A stretch of DNA of 64,000 nt from Branchiostoma belcheri (lineage: Eukaryota > Chordata > Leptocardii > Amphioxiformes > Branchiostomatidae). The number at the start of each line of letters is the position of its first letter. Positions within the stretch are counted from its first letter, which is position 1. Below, piece after piece: positions 55,101 to 61,880 of this stretch. Location: the NCBI RefSeq assembly GCF_001625305.1, contig NW_017804076.1:1184307-1248306 (forward strand), read 5' to 3'. The notes under the pieces were generated by a model. It ran no database searches and had not been told where the DNA came from. It worked only from the letters and a program-made list of their open reading frames with translations. A program made the position numbers and the translations under genes.

Positions 55101-58090
55101 ATCTCATCTGTCCTTGGTGCTGATTTACATGTTGTGTTACAAAATTCTTCCATTAGCACAAATAGGATGGAGTGCCAATCATAGTTTTGAAAAGATGTGT
55201 GCTGTTTATAATAGCCCACATGTTGTTTTCTATGGTTTGCAAGCAGCTGCAAAATGTTTTCAAATTACTGTTCTGCAACAAACATTGTACTTGGATGAAG
55301 GTTAGACGTTTGTTTCCTATTGCACTATCAAAAAATTTGTCTTTATTCTATTTGAATATCAATTAATAGTTCGTGGTTATAAACCTGTTAATCTTGAAAT
55401 CTCACCAGTGTCACTGACGAAAGGTAGTTAATGCTACCAAAAATGTCTGACCGTCTGACCAGTTGTTTGAGTAACTGTTTTTTTTGCATATACATACATA
55501 CTTATTCTATACTATTCCCAGGTATCTGAAACAAATTTGGTGCAGTACACCATGCACATATTACTACCCAGATTTATCTGTCTAGTTAGAGACAACTTTG
55601 TGAAAGACCAAGTAGGGGTATATTGACATTCAAGAAAGGTGACTCGCCCGATGACACAGTAGGTTGTCACCGTATGACAGCTTATCCAGGTTCTGGAGTA
55701 TTTTTATCCCTGTGCTAGTGCTGTGTACCAGTTTGCTGGACCGGTTCCGAATTTGAAAAGTAAAAAAAAAAATGAACATCTGGAAACAGTTCTGGGCTTA
55801 CAAAAAAAAAATCATGTCACATTCCCCTTCTTGTTCTAAACCATCTAAAATTTGCACTGGAAAATGAAGAAAACATTGCCATTGGGCATCGTCAAGTGTC
55901 GGCCTCCGTAAATTATGTGGCCATAGTTTTGTGCCGACCAAACAACATAATTCCTTCTAAAACCTGGTGGTACAGTGCGCACTTGAAATTTTGCGGTAAA
56001 GATGGCCCATTATCCATTGGGAAATGTTCACTGAGAAGTCGCTTCCATATTTTGTATATGCCCTGGGTTCCGGTCCAGACCTGAACCTAAGCTTCTGGAA
56101 TGGAATCCAGATCTGAACTTGAATTTGGGTTTACATGTATAGGTACACAGCACTACTCTGTGCCACACGTACATGTTCAGTGTCCTCCTCTCACCTCCAC
56201 CACATTTTCCTCTTCCTCTCCTGTCTCCTCCTACATTTCCTGTGATAGCTGCAGCCTAGAGGTGGTTATAAGGTAAAATTCTGCCTTATTTGGCAATAAA
56301 GTCAACCCTAACATAGCAGCTTGTAGTATAATTCCTTGTCATAGACTTTACACTTTCTAATTGTGGTTAAACTTAATTTTTATCTTTTTTTCCAGTACTA
56401 ATTCGACTCGAGTAGTAAAGCATGGTAGAAATGATTTTTGCCCTTCAGTGTAACCTTTTTTTGTTTTGGTGATTTTTAACCTTAACTTTACTACTGAAAG
56501 CTCACAAACCAAAGTTTCGACACGTAAAGAATGATCCCATATAAAGTGTAAAGTCCCATCTAAAAAATCCTTCAGTCCTATGGAATTAATGTTTTATTTA
56601 CTTTTATTTATTTTGAGCTTTTGATGAATAAGTGTCAATTTTTTTTCCTTTCAATCCCTTTTTATTTTCTGTTCTAAATACAGACAGATAAGACAGTTGT
56701 TATTTGAACAAATGAGAGAAATCATATAATAAATCCAGTTTATATTACAGCAGGATTTCTTATTAAAGAGATCTGTACGTCATATACTTCGATAGTCCAA
56801 CATGAAGCTTGAATCAATGTCATTGCTATAGAAAAGTTACATTTCAAAGCTAAATGTAATAGATAGAAATGCCATTAACAAGATAGTTGAAACTCTTGTT
56901 TAAAGACAGCTTCTCAAAACTGTTACAGTCCCTGCTACTGAAGAACTTTGCGTGGAAGCTGCCTTGCCTCCTGCGCCCGCCGAGTTCGTACGACAGCATA
57001 TTCCAGTACCATCGTCAGCGGCAGTGTACCATGTGCTGCAGCGTGCCCAAGGAGCCGGCACTGTGCATGGTGTGCGGGGAGCTGCTGTGTATGAAGGGAG
57101 GCTGCTGTCGACAACAGAGCGTCATGGAATGTGTGCAGGTGTGTTCTTTATTTGTGTAGTACAAGTTTTTAGATACCTGAATGACTGCTCTCTGTACGTT
57201 AGCAACAGTAGGCATCCTTCCATCTTGAAAGATAATGATAGCACTCCAGGTCTTGTGTTAGAAACAAGTTGCTTATAAATTCATATTAGAGATAGAGGCC
57301 AAGTACAGGAAAACTACAGCAGAGGAAAACTACAGGATGATACCCAGCAGAGGAAAACTACAGAGTGATACCCAGCAGAGGAAAACTACAGAGTGATACC
57401 CAGCAGAGGAAAACTACAGAGTGATACCCAGCAGAGGAAAACTACAGAGTGATTCCCAGCACAAGAAAACTACATAGTGATACCCAACAGAGGAAAAGTA
57501 CAGAATGATACCCTGTAGAGGAAAACTACAAAATGATACCCTGTAGAGGAAAACTACAGCATGATACCCAGCAGAGGAAAACTACAATGATACCTAGCAG
57601 AGGAAAACTACAATGACACCCAGACCAGGCCACCAGATATGGCCCGCATATGCTTTATATGCATATGATGTTTTATTGTAGTCATTTGCATACTCGGGAT
57701 GACTTAAATGACACCATTCTTGCAGCATTCGGTCAGCTGTGGTGCAGGGACGGGGGTGTTCCTGGTAGTGAACTCTTCCACCATCATCGTGGTGAGAGGG
57801 CCGCGGGCGTGTCTGTGGGGGTCGCTGTACCTGGACAGTCACGGGGAGGAGGACAGGGACCTCAGGTAGGGCAACGATACCTGTTCTAGTGCTAATGTCC
57901 CATTGCTTAGAGAATACATAAAGGAACTGTAACTGTAAGTAAACTGTAACGTTTTCTTTCCATCCTATTCAGGCGAGGTCGACCTTTGTACCTGAGCGAG
58001 GACAGGTTTCGAGTCCTGACTCAACAGTGGATCAGTCACAGTTTTGACCACATGTGCAAACGCTGGCTGTGGCACCACAACAGACTGTAA
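22178..58090 (+). CDS. UBR3: UBR3 E3 ubiquitin-protein ligase, about 2,241 aa, 42 exons
   Basis: E3 ligase of the UBR family. Exons: 22178-22406, 24071-24284, 28257-28393, 29086-29232, 29626-29736, 30337-30470, 30916-31144, 31750-31929, 32142-32275, 32438-32524, 32734-32799, 33793-33882, 34383-34511, 34954-35006, 35212-35431, 36187-36255, 36580-36646, 36831-36927, 37383-37530, 38085-38189, 38513-38592, 39075-39674, 39912-40000, 40528-40677, 41096-41226, 41597-41707, 41954-42154, 43167-44113, 44911-45043, 45334-45360, 45806-45972, 47137-47270, 47984-48063, 48468-48564, 50673-50770, 51481-51605, 53160-53267, 53881-54006, 54463-54669, 56929-57138, 57726-57865, 57973-58090. Phases match throughout; the 6,725-nt sum is one base short of a whole frame because of exon 28. 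Hallmarks matching human UBR3: [20 protein letters not shown] (UBR box), [57 protein letters not shown] (RING) and the C-terminal [18 protein letters not shown]-type end. Human UBR3 is about 1,890 residues as I recall; the excess is mostly exons 22 and 28. Confidence 0.96.
23815..23955 (+). repeat. Dispersed repeat family F
   Basis: Contains GGTTAGGTGTAACAAGTTG, GCTGGTGTGTTATGACGAAG and TACAGATAC. Inverted copies occur at about 45540-45715 and, truncated, at 37545-37625, all in UBR3 introns. The downstream CCGAAACGTTAACTTCAAAT stretch resembles retroposon 3' ends, but no coding remains. Confidence 0.6.
24071..28393 (+). CDS. UBR3: UBR3 exons 2-3: UBR-box zinc finger
   Basis: Residues about 77-193. 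The Cys/His pattern runs [28 protein letters not shown] and GACDCGD, ending FCHRHG in exon 3, the type of zinc cluster that reads N-degrons in UBR1/UBR2. UBR3 is reported to lack classical N-degron binding, so the substrate mode here should not be assumed. The 3.97-kb intron between the two exons is the most transposon-loaded in the window. Confidence 0.92.
24309..24480 (-). mobile_element. Repeat family B copy, inverted
   Basis: Opens ATGTTTACCTTCAAGGAAGG 25 bp after the exon 2 donor and includes CTGTCACCATGGTAACTGGT and GTTGGGTTACATTAGG. Confidence 0.7.
25504..25878. mobile_element. MITE family C copy, right end lost
   Basis: TTAAAGGCATCCAATGCAAT opens the element. The interior matches the 50817 copy (GGCAGCAAAA, GGAAATATT, TTTTCCCTCA and AATATTGACTTTAAAAA). 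The inverted right terminus is not visible. Confidence 0.7.
26293..26664. mobile_element. MITE family D copy, both ends present
   Basis: Left end TAAGGCCACACTAATTTAAT then TTGTTGGTTAACGGATTTG. Right end AAATCTGTTAACCAAG then AAATTGGCATGGCCTAA. About 370 bp, in UBR3 intron 2. The element contains a 15-A tract after TTTGC. Confidence 0.82.
26721..27447. mobile_element. Long-TIR DNA element with 9-bp target duplication (MULE-like), carrying a gene fragment
   Basis: The element spans 26730-27438. Its termini begin TAGCCTGGGTACCATCCCCA and end TGGGGATGGCACCCAGGCTA. They match over 59 bp with a single mismatch (left 26730-26788, right 27380-27438), and the identity weakens after that. CTAGATAGT flanks both sides (26721-26729 and 27439-27447). 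Nine-base duplications with long TIRs are typical of Mutator-like elements, but no transposase is present. The interior is GC-rich and contains a RecQ-like exon on the minus strand plus inverted GTTCG motifs. High TIR identity suggests recent insertion. Confidence 0.85.
26902..27129 (-). pseudogene. Captured 5' fragment resembling a RecQ-type helicase gene
   Basis: From ATG at 27129 the protein reads [20 protein letters not shown]. Further on come [14 protein letters not shown] and RDVLGVLP, which resemble the Q-motif and run-up to Walker A in RecQ-like helicases (L-K-x-E-Q-x-x-A-L then D-V-x-x-V-L-P-T-G). The ATP-binding GKS/T is not present and the frame then leaves the family. It lies inside a MULE-like element. 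The family call rests on about 30 residues. Confidence 0.45.
27678..28180 (+). mobile_element. MITE family A copy interrupted by a family B element
   Basis: AGGGCTCGAAATTCATTTTT then GGGAATAGGTACACTGG matches the 2958 copy. The match resumes at about 28052 (AAGAATATGCTGTATACT versus AAGAATATGCTGCATACT). Between them, 27797-28040, sits a family B copy. The family A right terminus is decayed. Confidence 0.72.
27797..28040 (+). mobile_element. Repeat family B copy nested in a family A MITE
   Basis: Starts AGACAGGTAGCATTCACAAA and ends TTTTCCTTTGGTAAACAT, with the terminal ATGTTTACC and its inverse GGTAAACAT visible. Confidence 0.72.
28521..28745 (+). mobile_element. MITE family D copy, left part
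   Basis: TCAGGCCATACCAATTTGAT then TTGTTGG is the family terminus. The inner part (TCTGATTTGCAAAAAA, CAAAATGCTCATATTTTG, TTACAGTT-TTCCATC) follows the 26293 copy. The right end is missing. Confidence 0.65.
30055..30300 (+). repeat. Repeat family E, partial copy
   Basis: Contains GACCCAGTGTTGACGTCACA and GGGTCAGTCTATTAAAGAAG, then GACCAGAGTGACTGGTCAA. Related copies lie at 38240-38345 and, as a full inverted repeat, at 40117-40455. Confidence 0.65.
30652..30765 (+). repeat. (TTCC)n microsatellite
   Basis: A tetranucleotide tract of TTCC/CTTC with few interruptions in UBR3 intron 6, about 150 bp before exon 7. Confidence 0.95.
31440..31560 (+). repeat. Dispersed repeat family H copy
   Basis: Contains TCAAGGGAAAATTTTGAAAC and then AAATTTTGAGGGGCAAAAAT and TCTCTTTCCATACCTTTACA, as at 4495 and 38640. 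Confidence 0.5.
33050..33635. mobile_element. TIR element split by a SINE insertion
   Basis: GGGTGGGTACCGGTTTGG at the left mirrors CCAAACTGGTACCCACCCC at the right. The interior (TCTGGACCTGTACC before and GTACCTGGACTCTAACCTG after) is interrupted by the tRNA-derived SINE at 33169-33588. A related GGACC/TGAACC-rich stretch occurs at 55735-56150. Confidence 0.7.
33169..33588 (+). mobile_element. tRNA-derived SINE, about 420 bp
   Basis: The 5' part is tRNA-like: A box TGGTGTAGTGG (33183-33193) and B box GGTTCGATTCC (33227-33237), as expected for an internal pol III promoter. A tRNA-unrelated body follows (GTTAAAGAACCCACCACACT is recognisable as a conserved body motif). The tail is an (AAAT)n tract at about 33566-33586. 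GTACC at both edges may be a short target duplication. It lies in UBR3 intron 11. Confidence 0.88.
35043..35260 (+). repeat. 84-bp triplication of the UBR3 exon 15 acceptor region
   Basis: GTGGATGAGTTCCTGTCATT occurs at 35051, 35135 and 35219, exactly 84 bp apart. Between the units lies TTTGTTGTGACCAATCA and a CTCATCTCAC-C-CCAG acceptor. Copies 2 and 3 each have an acceptor (exon starts 35128 and 35212); copy 1 lacks one. The third copy is the ancestral exon, as it continues into conserved sequence. Confidence 0.93.
35537..35875. mobile_element. MITE family D copy
   Basis: Left end ATGGCCACACCATAATATTT then GTTGGTTCTCAGATT. Right end AATCCAAGAACCAATTAATT then ATCGGTGTGG. It lies in UBR3 intron 15, inverted in its interior relative to the 26293 copy. 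Confidence 0.72.
37103..37350 (+). mobile_element. Repeat family B copy ending 33 bp before UBR3 exon 19
   Basis: From AGAAGGTAACATTTGCAAAG to TTTTCCTTCGGTAAACAT with the CCAGTTACCATGGCAACAGA centre. It supplies much of the sequence upstream of the exon 19 acceptor at 37382. Confidence 0.72.
38240..38345 (+). repeat. Repeat family E, partial copy
   Basis: GACAAGTCTCACTGGGTCAG then GAAGACCAGAGTGACTGGTT and GTGTTGGAACAAAAG, closely matching 40380-40482 and 30190-30280. Confidence 0.65.
38640..39034 (+). mobile_element. Family H repeat joined to a family D MITE right part
   Basis: The first part (GGGGCATGCTCCCC, CATTTTAAGGGGCACATTTT) is family H. From about 38815 the text follows the family D interior and ends AACCAACAAATTAGATTGGT then GTGGCCTTG. 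It ends about 40 bp upstream of the exon 22 acceptor. Confidence 0.6.
39075..39674 (+). CDS. UBR3: UBR3 exon 22: long Ser/Glu-rich linker exon
   Basis: Residues about 909-1109. After [10 protein letters not shown] the sequence is acidic and Ser/Thr-rich ([39 protein letters not shown]), so it is predicted disordered. It then returns to conserved helices with [19 protein letters not shown], matching ILEIKESILSLLIKLHHKLS in human. The exon ends GDREER before the basic [20 protein letters not shown] of exon 23. Confidence 0.92.
40001..40527 (+). other. UBR3: UBR3 intron 23 with GC-AG splice sites
   Basis: The donor reads GAAG/GCAAGT, the strong consensus of GC donors, and the acceptor is ATCAACAG/AAGAT. 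No usable GT keeps the frame nearby: continuing in frame runs into non-homologous sequence. The join gives SMEEDDSGEG. Confidence 0.8.
40117..40455. repeat. Long inverted repeat, two 114-bp arms (family E foldback)
   Basis: The left arm 40117-40230 is the reverse complement of the right arm 40342-40455, with about 10-12% mismatch by eye, and the spacer is 111 bp. Matched blocks include GATACCTTTGACCCAGTGTT and GGGTCAGTCTACTGA-GAAGA. It lies in UBR3 intron 23, 72 bp before exon 24. Confidence 0.85.
40528..42154 (+). CDS. UBR3: UBR3 exons 24-27: RING-type zinc finger
   Basis: Residues about 1139-1336. The zinc ligands are spread across four exons: YDCVICGQ in exon 24, then [16 protein letters not shown] in exon 26 and [18 protein letters not shown] in exon 27. 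As in human UBR3, a long insert separates the first C-x-x-C pair from the rest. This is the catalytic E2-binding part of the ligase. At 41954 the first of two nearby AGs was used because only it keeps frame. Confidence 0.93.
42169..42467 (-). mobile_element. Repeat family B copy, inverted, adjoining the exon 27 donor
   Basis: ATGTTTACCTTTGCAGAAAA starts 15 bp after the exon 27 donor. The far end reads CATTATGCATTTGCTTTGCA then ATATTACC. It also holds GTCACCACGGTAACTGGTGC. Confidence 0.75.
43167..44113 (+). CDS. UBR3: UBR3 exon 28: Gln/Ala/Glu-rich insert with one reading-frame change
   Basis: About 315 residues of low-complexity acidic, Gln- and Ala-rich sequence with no counterpart in human UBR3 between the RING and the next conserved block. 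The first frame runs from [15 protein letters not shown] to about 43,505 and stops at 43530-43532. The second, offset by -1, has a stop at 43478-43480 and then runs open to the donor at 44113 (QLDDQ/GTGCTC). Both frames share LxQQE-type composition, so both are coding-like. One missing base between 43481 and 43530 would explain it: the total CDS is one base short. Sequence error, allelic indel or a tiny unnoticed intron are the options. Confidence 0.75.
44911..45360 (+). CDS. UBR3: UBR3 exons 29-30: Lys/Glu-rich linker and 27-nt microexon
   Basis: Exon 29 (44911-45043) encodes [20 protein letters not shown] and more of the charged linker. Exon 30 (45334-45360) is only 27 nt and encodes DATKDEKDK across its junctions. 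Its donor is AAAG/GCAAGT, a second GC-AG intron, ending at 45805. Skipping exon 30 would keep the frame. Confidence 0.72.
45540..45715 (-). repeat. Dispersed repeat family F, inverted copy
   Basis: GCATAACACACCAGCTTTGC and TTGTTACACCTAACCATTGA are the reverse complement of blocks at 23830-23950. Confidence 0.6.
48087..48187. mobile_element. 101-bp hairpin element with CAAGCAACCTCCATGGA arms
   Basis: AGGGGCTG then CAAGCAACCTCCATGGA at the left mirrors TCCATGGAGGTTGCTTG then CAGCCCCT at the right. A third copy of GCAACCTCCATGGAG lies in the middle (48134-48148). It starts 23 bp after the UBR3 exon 33 donor. Confidence 0.78.
48246..48440 (-). mobile_element. Non-LTR retrotransposon (LINE) fragment, reverse-transcriptase C terminus
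   Basis: Minus-strand pieces [11 protein letters not shown] and [20 protein letters not shown] are the well-known end of CR1/Jockey-like ORF2 proteins (IQKRALRII, LPSL-RREDLCLKF). They lie in different frames, so the copy is decayed. It is located in UBR3 intron 33, right after the hairpin element. Confidence 0.72.
50817..51183. mobile_element. MITE family C copy flanked by TTAA
   Basis: TTAA/AGGCATCCAATGC at the left and GCACTGGATGCCG/TTAA at the right give 13-bp inverted ends with two mismatches and the TTAA target duplication of piggyBac-type elements. It lies in UBR3 intron 35. Confidence 0.82.
51880..51935 (+). mobile_element. MITE family D-type terminal fragment
   Basis: GATGTTATCCATAAAAATTA then CTTGCTGTGGACTTA matches the terminus at 22050-22085. 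The rest of the element was not recognised. Confidence 0.5.
52748..53012. repeat. Inverted-repeat element with AACTTTATT ends
   Basis: GTTGAACTTTATTCCAACAC and GACCACTGTACAG then CATCAGGATAGTTAATGACC at the left mirror GGTCATGAATTATCCTGATG and GTTGTGTTAAAATAAAGTTC at the right. The spacer is about 60 bp. UBR3 intron 36. Confidence 0.75.
56929..58090 (+). CDS. UBR3: UBR3 exons 40-42: C-terminal zinc-binding / UBR-autoinhibitory-like end
   Basis: Residues about 2086-2241. [20 protein letters not shown] leads to a Cys cluster ([20 protein letters not shown], then [10 protein letters not shown]). Next come [35 protein letters not shown]-like sequence and the final [17 protein letters not shown]. 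All parts align with the human C terminus. The gene ends with TAA at 58088-58090. Confidence 0.93.
57306..57617 (+). repeat. Minisatellite of about 27 bp (GAGGAAAACTACAGAGTGAT), about 12 units
   Basis: Units of AGAGGAAAACTACAGAGTGA followed by TACCCAGC are repeated with small changes in UBR3 intron 40. There are no unique spacers, so it is not CRISPR-like. Confidence 0.93.
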
Positions 58091-59520
58091 AGGGGGAGGG
58101 GGGCACTACTGTCACTACCACAGATTATACAACACAGGAAATATCAATAGCAAAATGTACTTAAAGTACTGTATTATGTAAATTTGTACTTCTTCATAAA
58201 CTAAAACTAGCTACTGATAAAGTTATATACTTCGAACTAAAGTACATTTATATAACTGTTCAGTTTTGACATATACCTGTCTTGTTATATACATGTCTTG
58301 TATACCTTGATATGATATTATACTGTAGTATCACAAGTTGTGGAAAGGGGCATTGCAACGTTTGTCATAGACGATTCAATTTCAAGCCATAGGTAAGAAC
58401 TGTGCCACTGTGCACTGTAGGTCCAGTACAGGGGATAAGCATTAAGATTTTGCATAGATTTACTTTTATTTATACTTTTGTCATATAGTTGTCTGTGATG
58501 AGAGTACAAAATGTATACCTTAAAGTTATAAAACTAACTGAAGTAAAAAAGCACCATAATTGTAAATAAAAGAGAGCAGTGAAACTAAGGGTTGAAACTG
58601 AAAGACTAGAAGAATGTGGTTGTTCTGCTTAAGTTTGTACCATCATAAATCTGGGTGATCTTTTTTATGATTGTAGATCTCATTGTAGAACGACTGTTAC
58701 AGCAAAACTATAAACCTCAGATATGTAGAGGGATTTGAAGATCTTTGAGAGAAATCAGCACAGTAGTTTTACTTAGTAGTTTTTCCTACAGTGGTAGTAG
58801 AAAAAGTTAATATATGCATATTTTAGTTTCTCTGACATCACAGAAAAAAGAATACTTGCCAGATCTAGAGCAGAATATCAAACCTGAATTATAGCTTAGT
58901 TGAAATGATGTGTACAAAGCAAATTGCTATAATCCTTTTAATACATCTTTCTTATATCTGATGTAATGTAATGTGCTAACTTGTAAAGGTTGTATGTGTA
59001 AACCATGCAAATGGTTTATATAATACTGTGGCCAGGGTTTCCAAAATGTGATTTCCAGTTTTCTGTGACGATGTTCTTTTATAATGACATACCTATAGGG
59101 GCTTCCAGCATTAGGTAACCAACTTGAGGCAATGTAAAACACTGCGAAATGTTTTTTTTCACGTTTCAATATCAGTAAAGGTTTAGAGAAAGACAAGGAG
59201 TACTTCAAAGTGGTTTGTATGCATTTTTATTTCTGTTTTTATGAATTAAGACACAGTTGTGAGAAGAAGATGTGTCTGACAGGAATGAGGAATAATCTTA
59301 ATATTGTACACTGAGCTTAAGGTCTAAAACAGCAGCAATTATTGAATTAGCATATACTTTTCTTTAAATGTGGATTGTTCAGTTAAAAATGCAGCCGTTT
59401 GGCACACAATTCAACACTTACTCTTGGTATCTCCATGTTATGCTGCTGCTATAAGGAAGAAGTGAACGGTGTTTGTACATGTGAATGTTATTATTGTAAA
59501 TAAAATCTCTTGTGAACAGG
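58091..59520 (+). other. UBR3: Probable UBR3 3' UTR with two AATAAA signals
   Basis: AT-rich sequence without a convincing ORF. AATAAA occurs at 58565-58570 and again at 59499-59504; the second is followed by a GT-containing stretch. Either could end the transcript. Downstream, 59521-60180 holds the dispersed repeat shared with 21650 and 15115 and otherwise nothing I recognise. Confidence 0.5.
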
Positions 59521-59534
59521 AATTGCTTGTTTTC

Positions 59535-59720
59535 ATCAGTAGGCCATGTTGATTTGATTAATATGGATGACATACTCTGGGAATCCCAAAACTGCTTCGA
59601 GGCAAGCATGCAAAACATTTGGCAAAAAAAAAAACACCTTCATTATGAAATCTACGTGGTCAAGAAGGTTCAACAAATGACTAAACACACAGAGTATGGT
59701 AAGGCAAATGATATATTCTC
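59535..59720 (+). repeat. Dispersed repeat shared with 15115-15215 and 21650-21690
   Basis: AGGCCATGTTGATTTGATTA then ATATGGATGACATACTCTGG matches 21650. TTCATTATGAAATCTACGTG and CAACAAATGACTAAACACAC match 15130-15190. The 109-residue ORF here is repeat-derived. Confidence 0.65.
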
Positions 59721-60188
59721 CATTTTCATTTCTTCAACTTTTCCTGTTTACTTTGGAATTGATAGTGCCCGGGACATTGTGACTGACTCTGTAGGCCAAA
59801 TGATGGGTAGGAAGTTGAAAAGGATATATATACATGTATAGATGAGCTTGAGGTTGATGATGATTGGGCTGATCCTTGCCTGCTATAGCAAGATTAGGTG
59901 CACTTGTGTCATCTGCCAAAAGTCATACTTGAGCAGAGGAGCACGCTTTTACTTTTTAAAACCTCTCAAGGTTTAGGGGGGAAAGATTTTCCGATGAAAA
60001 ATGATGCCAAAAGACCGCCATTTTCACTTGGAATTAAACCCATCACCTATAGATAAGCCACAAAACGACTGATCTTATTGGAAATAGAAAACCCTCATGT
60101 ATAATCAAGAAAAGTATAAAGAAAATACTAACACCGAGATTTTCACTATAGCCCGTCGCGCGAGGCATAGGGACAGCACCCACAGAAC

Positions 60189-60300
60189 GCATCAGAGTAG
60201 CCGTGGCGACTCTTGATTCGGGCTTACATTGCATTACCCTCAGACAAGAGGGTAATGCAATGTAAGCCCGAATCAAGAGTCGCCACGGCTAGCATCAGAG
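60189..60300. mobile_element. 94-bp perfect palindromic insertion with 9-bp target duplication
   Basis: Arms 60198-60241 and 60248-60291 are perfect reverse complements (44 bp each) around a 6-base loop AGACAA. The outer end begins TAGCCGTGGCGACTCTTGAT. GCATCAGAG flanks both sides (60189-60197 and 60292-60300). There is no coding content. Confidence 0.93.
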
Positions 60301-61880
60301 GTGAACGTTTACATATTGATAATCTTATTATGGACCAATAAAATGTTTCGTCACATCAGATCACATACACAGAAACACGAAAACAATGTACGTTCATCCG
60401 ACATACGTAAGAGTACTTTTCTGGAAGCCATATTTCAAAGAACAAAGAATAAGTGGTAAAACTTGCGTCTGATGGTGTTTTCAACACCAAGGACAGACCC
60501 AATTCCAGAACCGGTGCACACCAATTCTTCCGCGACAGGGAAAAAGTGCGCGGTACAAAAAGTAACGTAAGCTTTCGATGGTTCAGCTTTGAGTTCACAT
60601 TTCTCATGATCTGCTACAAAATGTCATTAAATACTAATTTGGTTGAAAAGTGAAAGAATGGATGCGTTTTGGGTGAAAATTGATTTCGGACCCGAGGCTT
60701 ACTTCTGGGTGCCCTTCCGCCTTGGTTGCGGTGCTTCGGTTAGACCCAAATTTACGCGATTAAAATCGGAAACTCGAGAACTTAGTAAACATTTAAAAAA
60801 AGATGTGATTCATCGTTTTCATTCACATATTTTACTGTTTTTGTTTGAAGAAAATTTACTGATTTTACTTCCAGATCATACAAGGCAGAAATTCTTTTTT
60901 TTTTAGAATTGAGAGTTTTCTGGCACCCCTACAATAACGTCGCACTTGGTACAGTCCTTTCATTTCGCACATGTCGCGCTGAGAGAATGTTCTTCAGTCA
61001 CCCACCCCCGAATTTGTGGACAAATTTTTTCAGTTTCTTGTTCCCGAATATTCTTCCTTTCTGCGTTTTCGGATAACATATGGAGTATTCGGAACTTCTC
61101 TGTGGATTTGGGCCGGTAGTGTGTCTGTTTGGAGGAGAGAACCTGTATTTTCTGACAGGACATGTGCTTGTGGGGAAGAAGACAAAATGGCTACTGTTGT
61201 GAGGACATGCATTTCTGCTGGTGAGGGGAAGACTTCGTAGGAGAGAGAGAGAGGTAAAATTCCAACATATTTAGTCGAAAAAAGTGAACATGAAATGCAT
61301 GGCAAGTTGTATCCCCGAAAAAATCTTTAGTTTTATGGACATTTTTCACAATTTTCGATGTTTGAGCGTTTAAATATTGTTGTTTTCTTCTTCTAAAGTT
61401 TGACCTCATTTATCGAGTTTATTTCAAAGTCGCCCTATCCTATCCTATTGTACTGGACAAAGCCCTCTTGGTAATAAAAACAAACAGCTTCCGTGTATTT
61501 GTACAATATTTTTGAGGAGATAAACGCAGAAAAAGTAAGAAAATTTGACTGCCTCGTGGCGAGGGGACCACCTGTGCAACTGCGGCACACGTGGGTTTGA
61601 TTGTTCCCGCCTTGTTGAACTGCACTGTAGATGCTTATTACTGCTAAACTAATTAGCGCTAAGGTCCGTAATTGTGGTCTTGTATTCTAGTTTTTTTTCG
61701 TAATTGTTTTTTTAATAAGTATTGATAAATTTCAAATTTAGTAAAACGTGTAGATTTTGAATTCCAACTTGTTTTGAAAGGCGGTCTTGGCGGCAGATTC
61801 TTTTACAGTAATTTTCCATAATTTATTTGCAATCTAGTCCACAAAGGCTACTTTTAAGGTAACGTTTCTTACTGCTAGTT
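60301..61880 (+). other. Intergenic region and probable 5' end of a downstream transcription unit
   Basis: 60301-60950 has no recognisable feature. Around 61000-61254 the sequence becomes less AT-rich and ends GAGAGAGAGAG/GTAAAA, a plausible donor after a non-coding first exon. This would feed the exon-like units that follow. No protein family is recognised. Confidence 0.3.

Noticed and set aside
57306-57617. Regular repeats resembling a CRISPR array
   Set aside because: The units are contiguous without unique spacers and lie in a eukaryotic intron.
59512-59841. 109-residue ORF beginning near 59512
   Set aside because: Made of dispersed repeat sequence also found at 21650 and 15115; no protein-like features.
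60643-60906. 87-residue ORF
   Set aside because: No recognisable motif, poor composition at the 3' end (poly-T derived Phe run) and no splice context.
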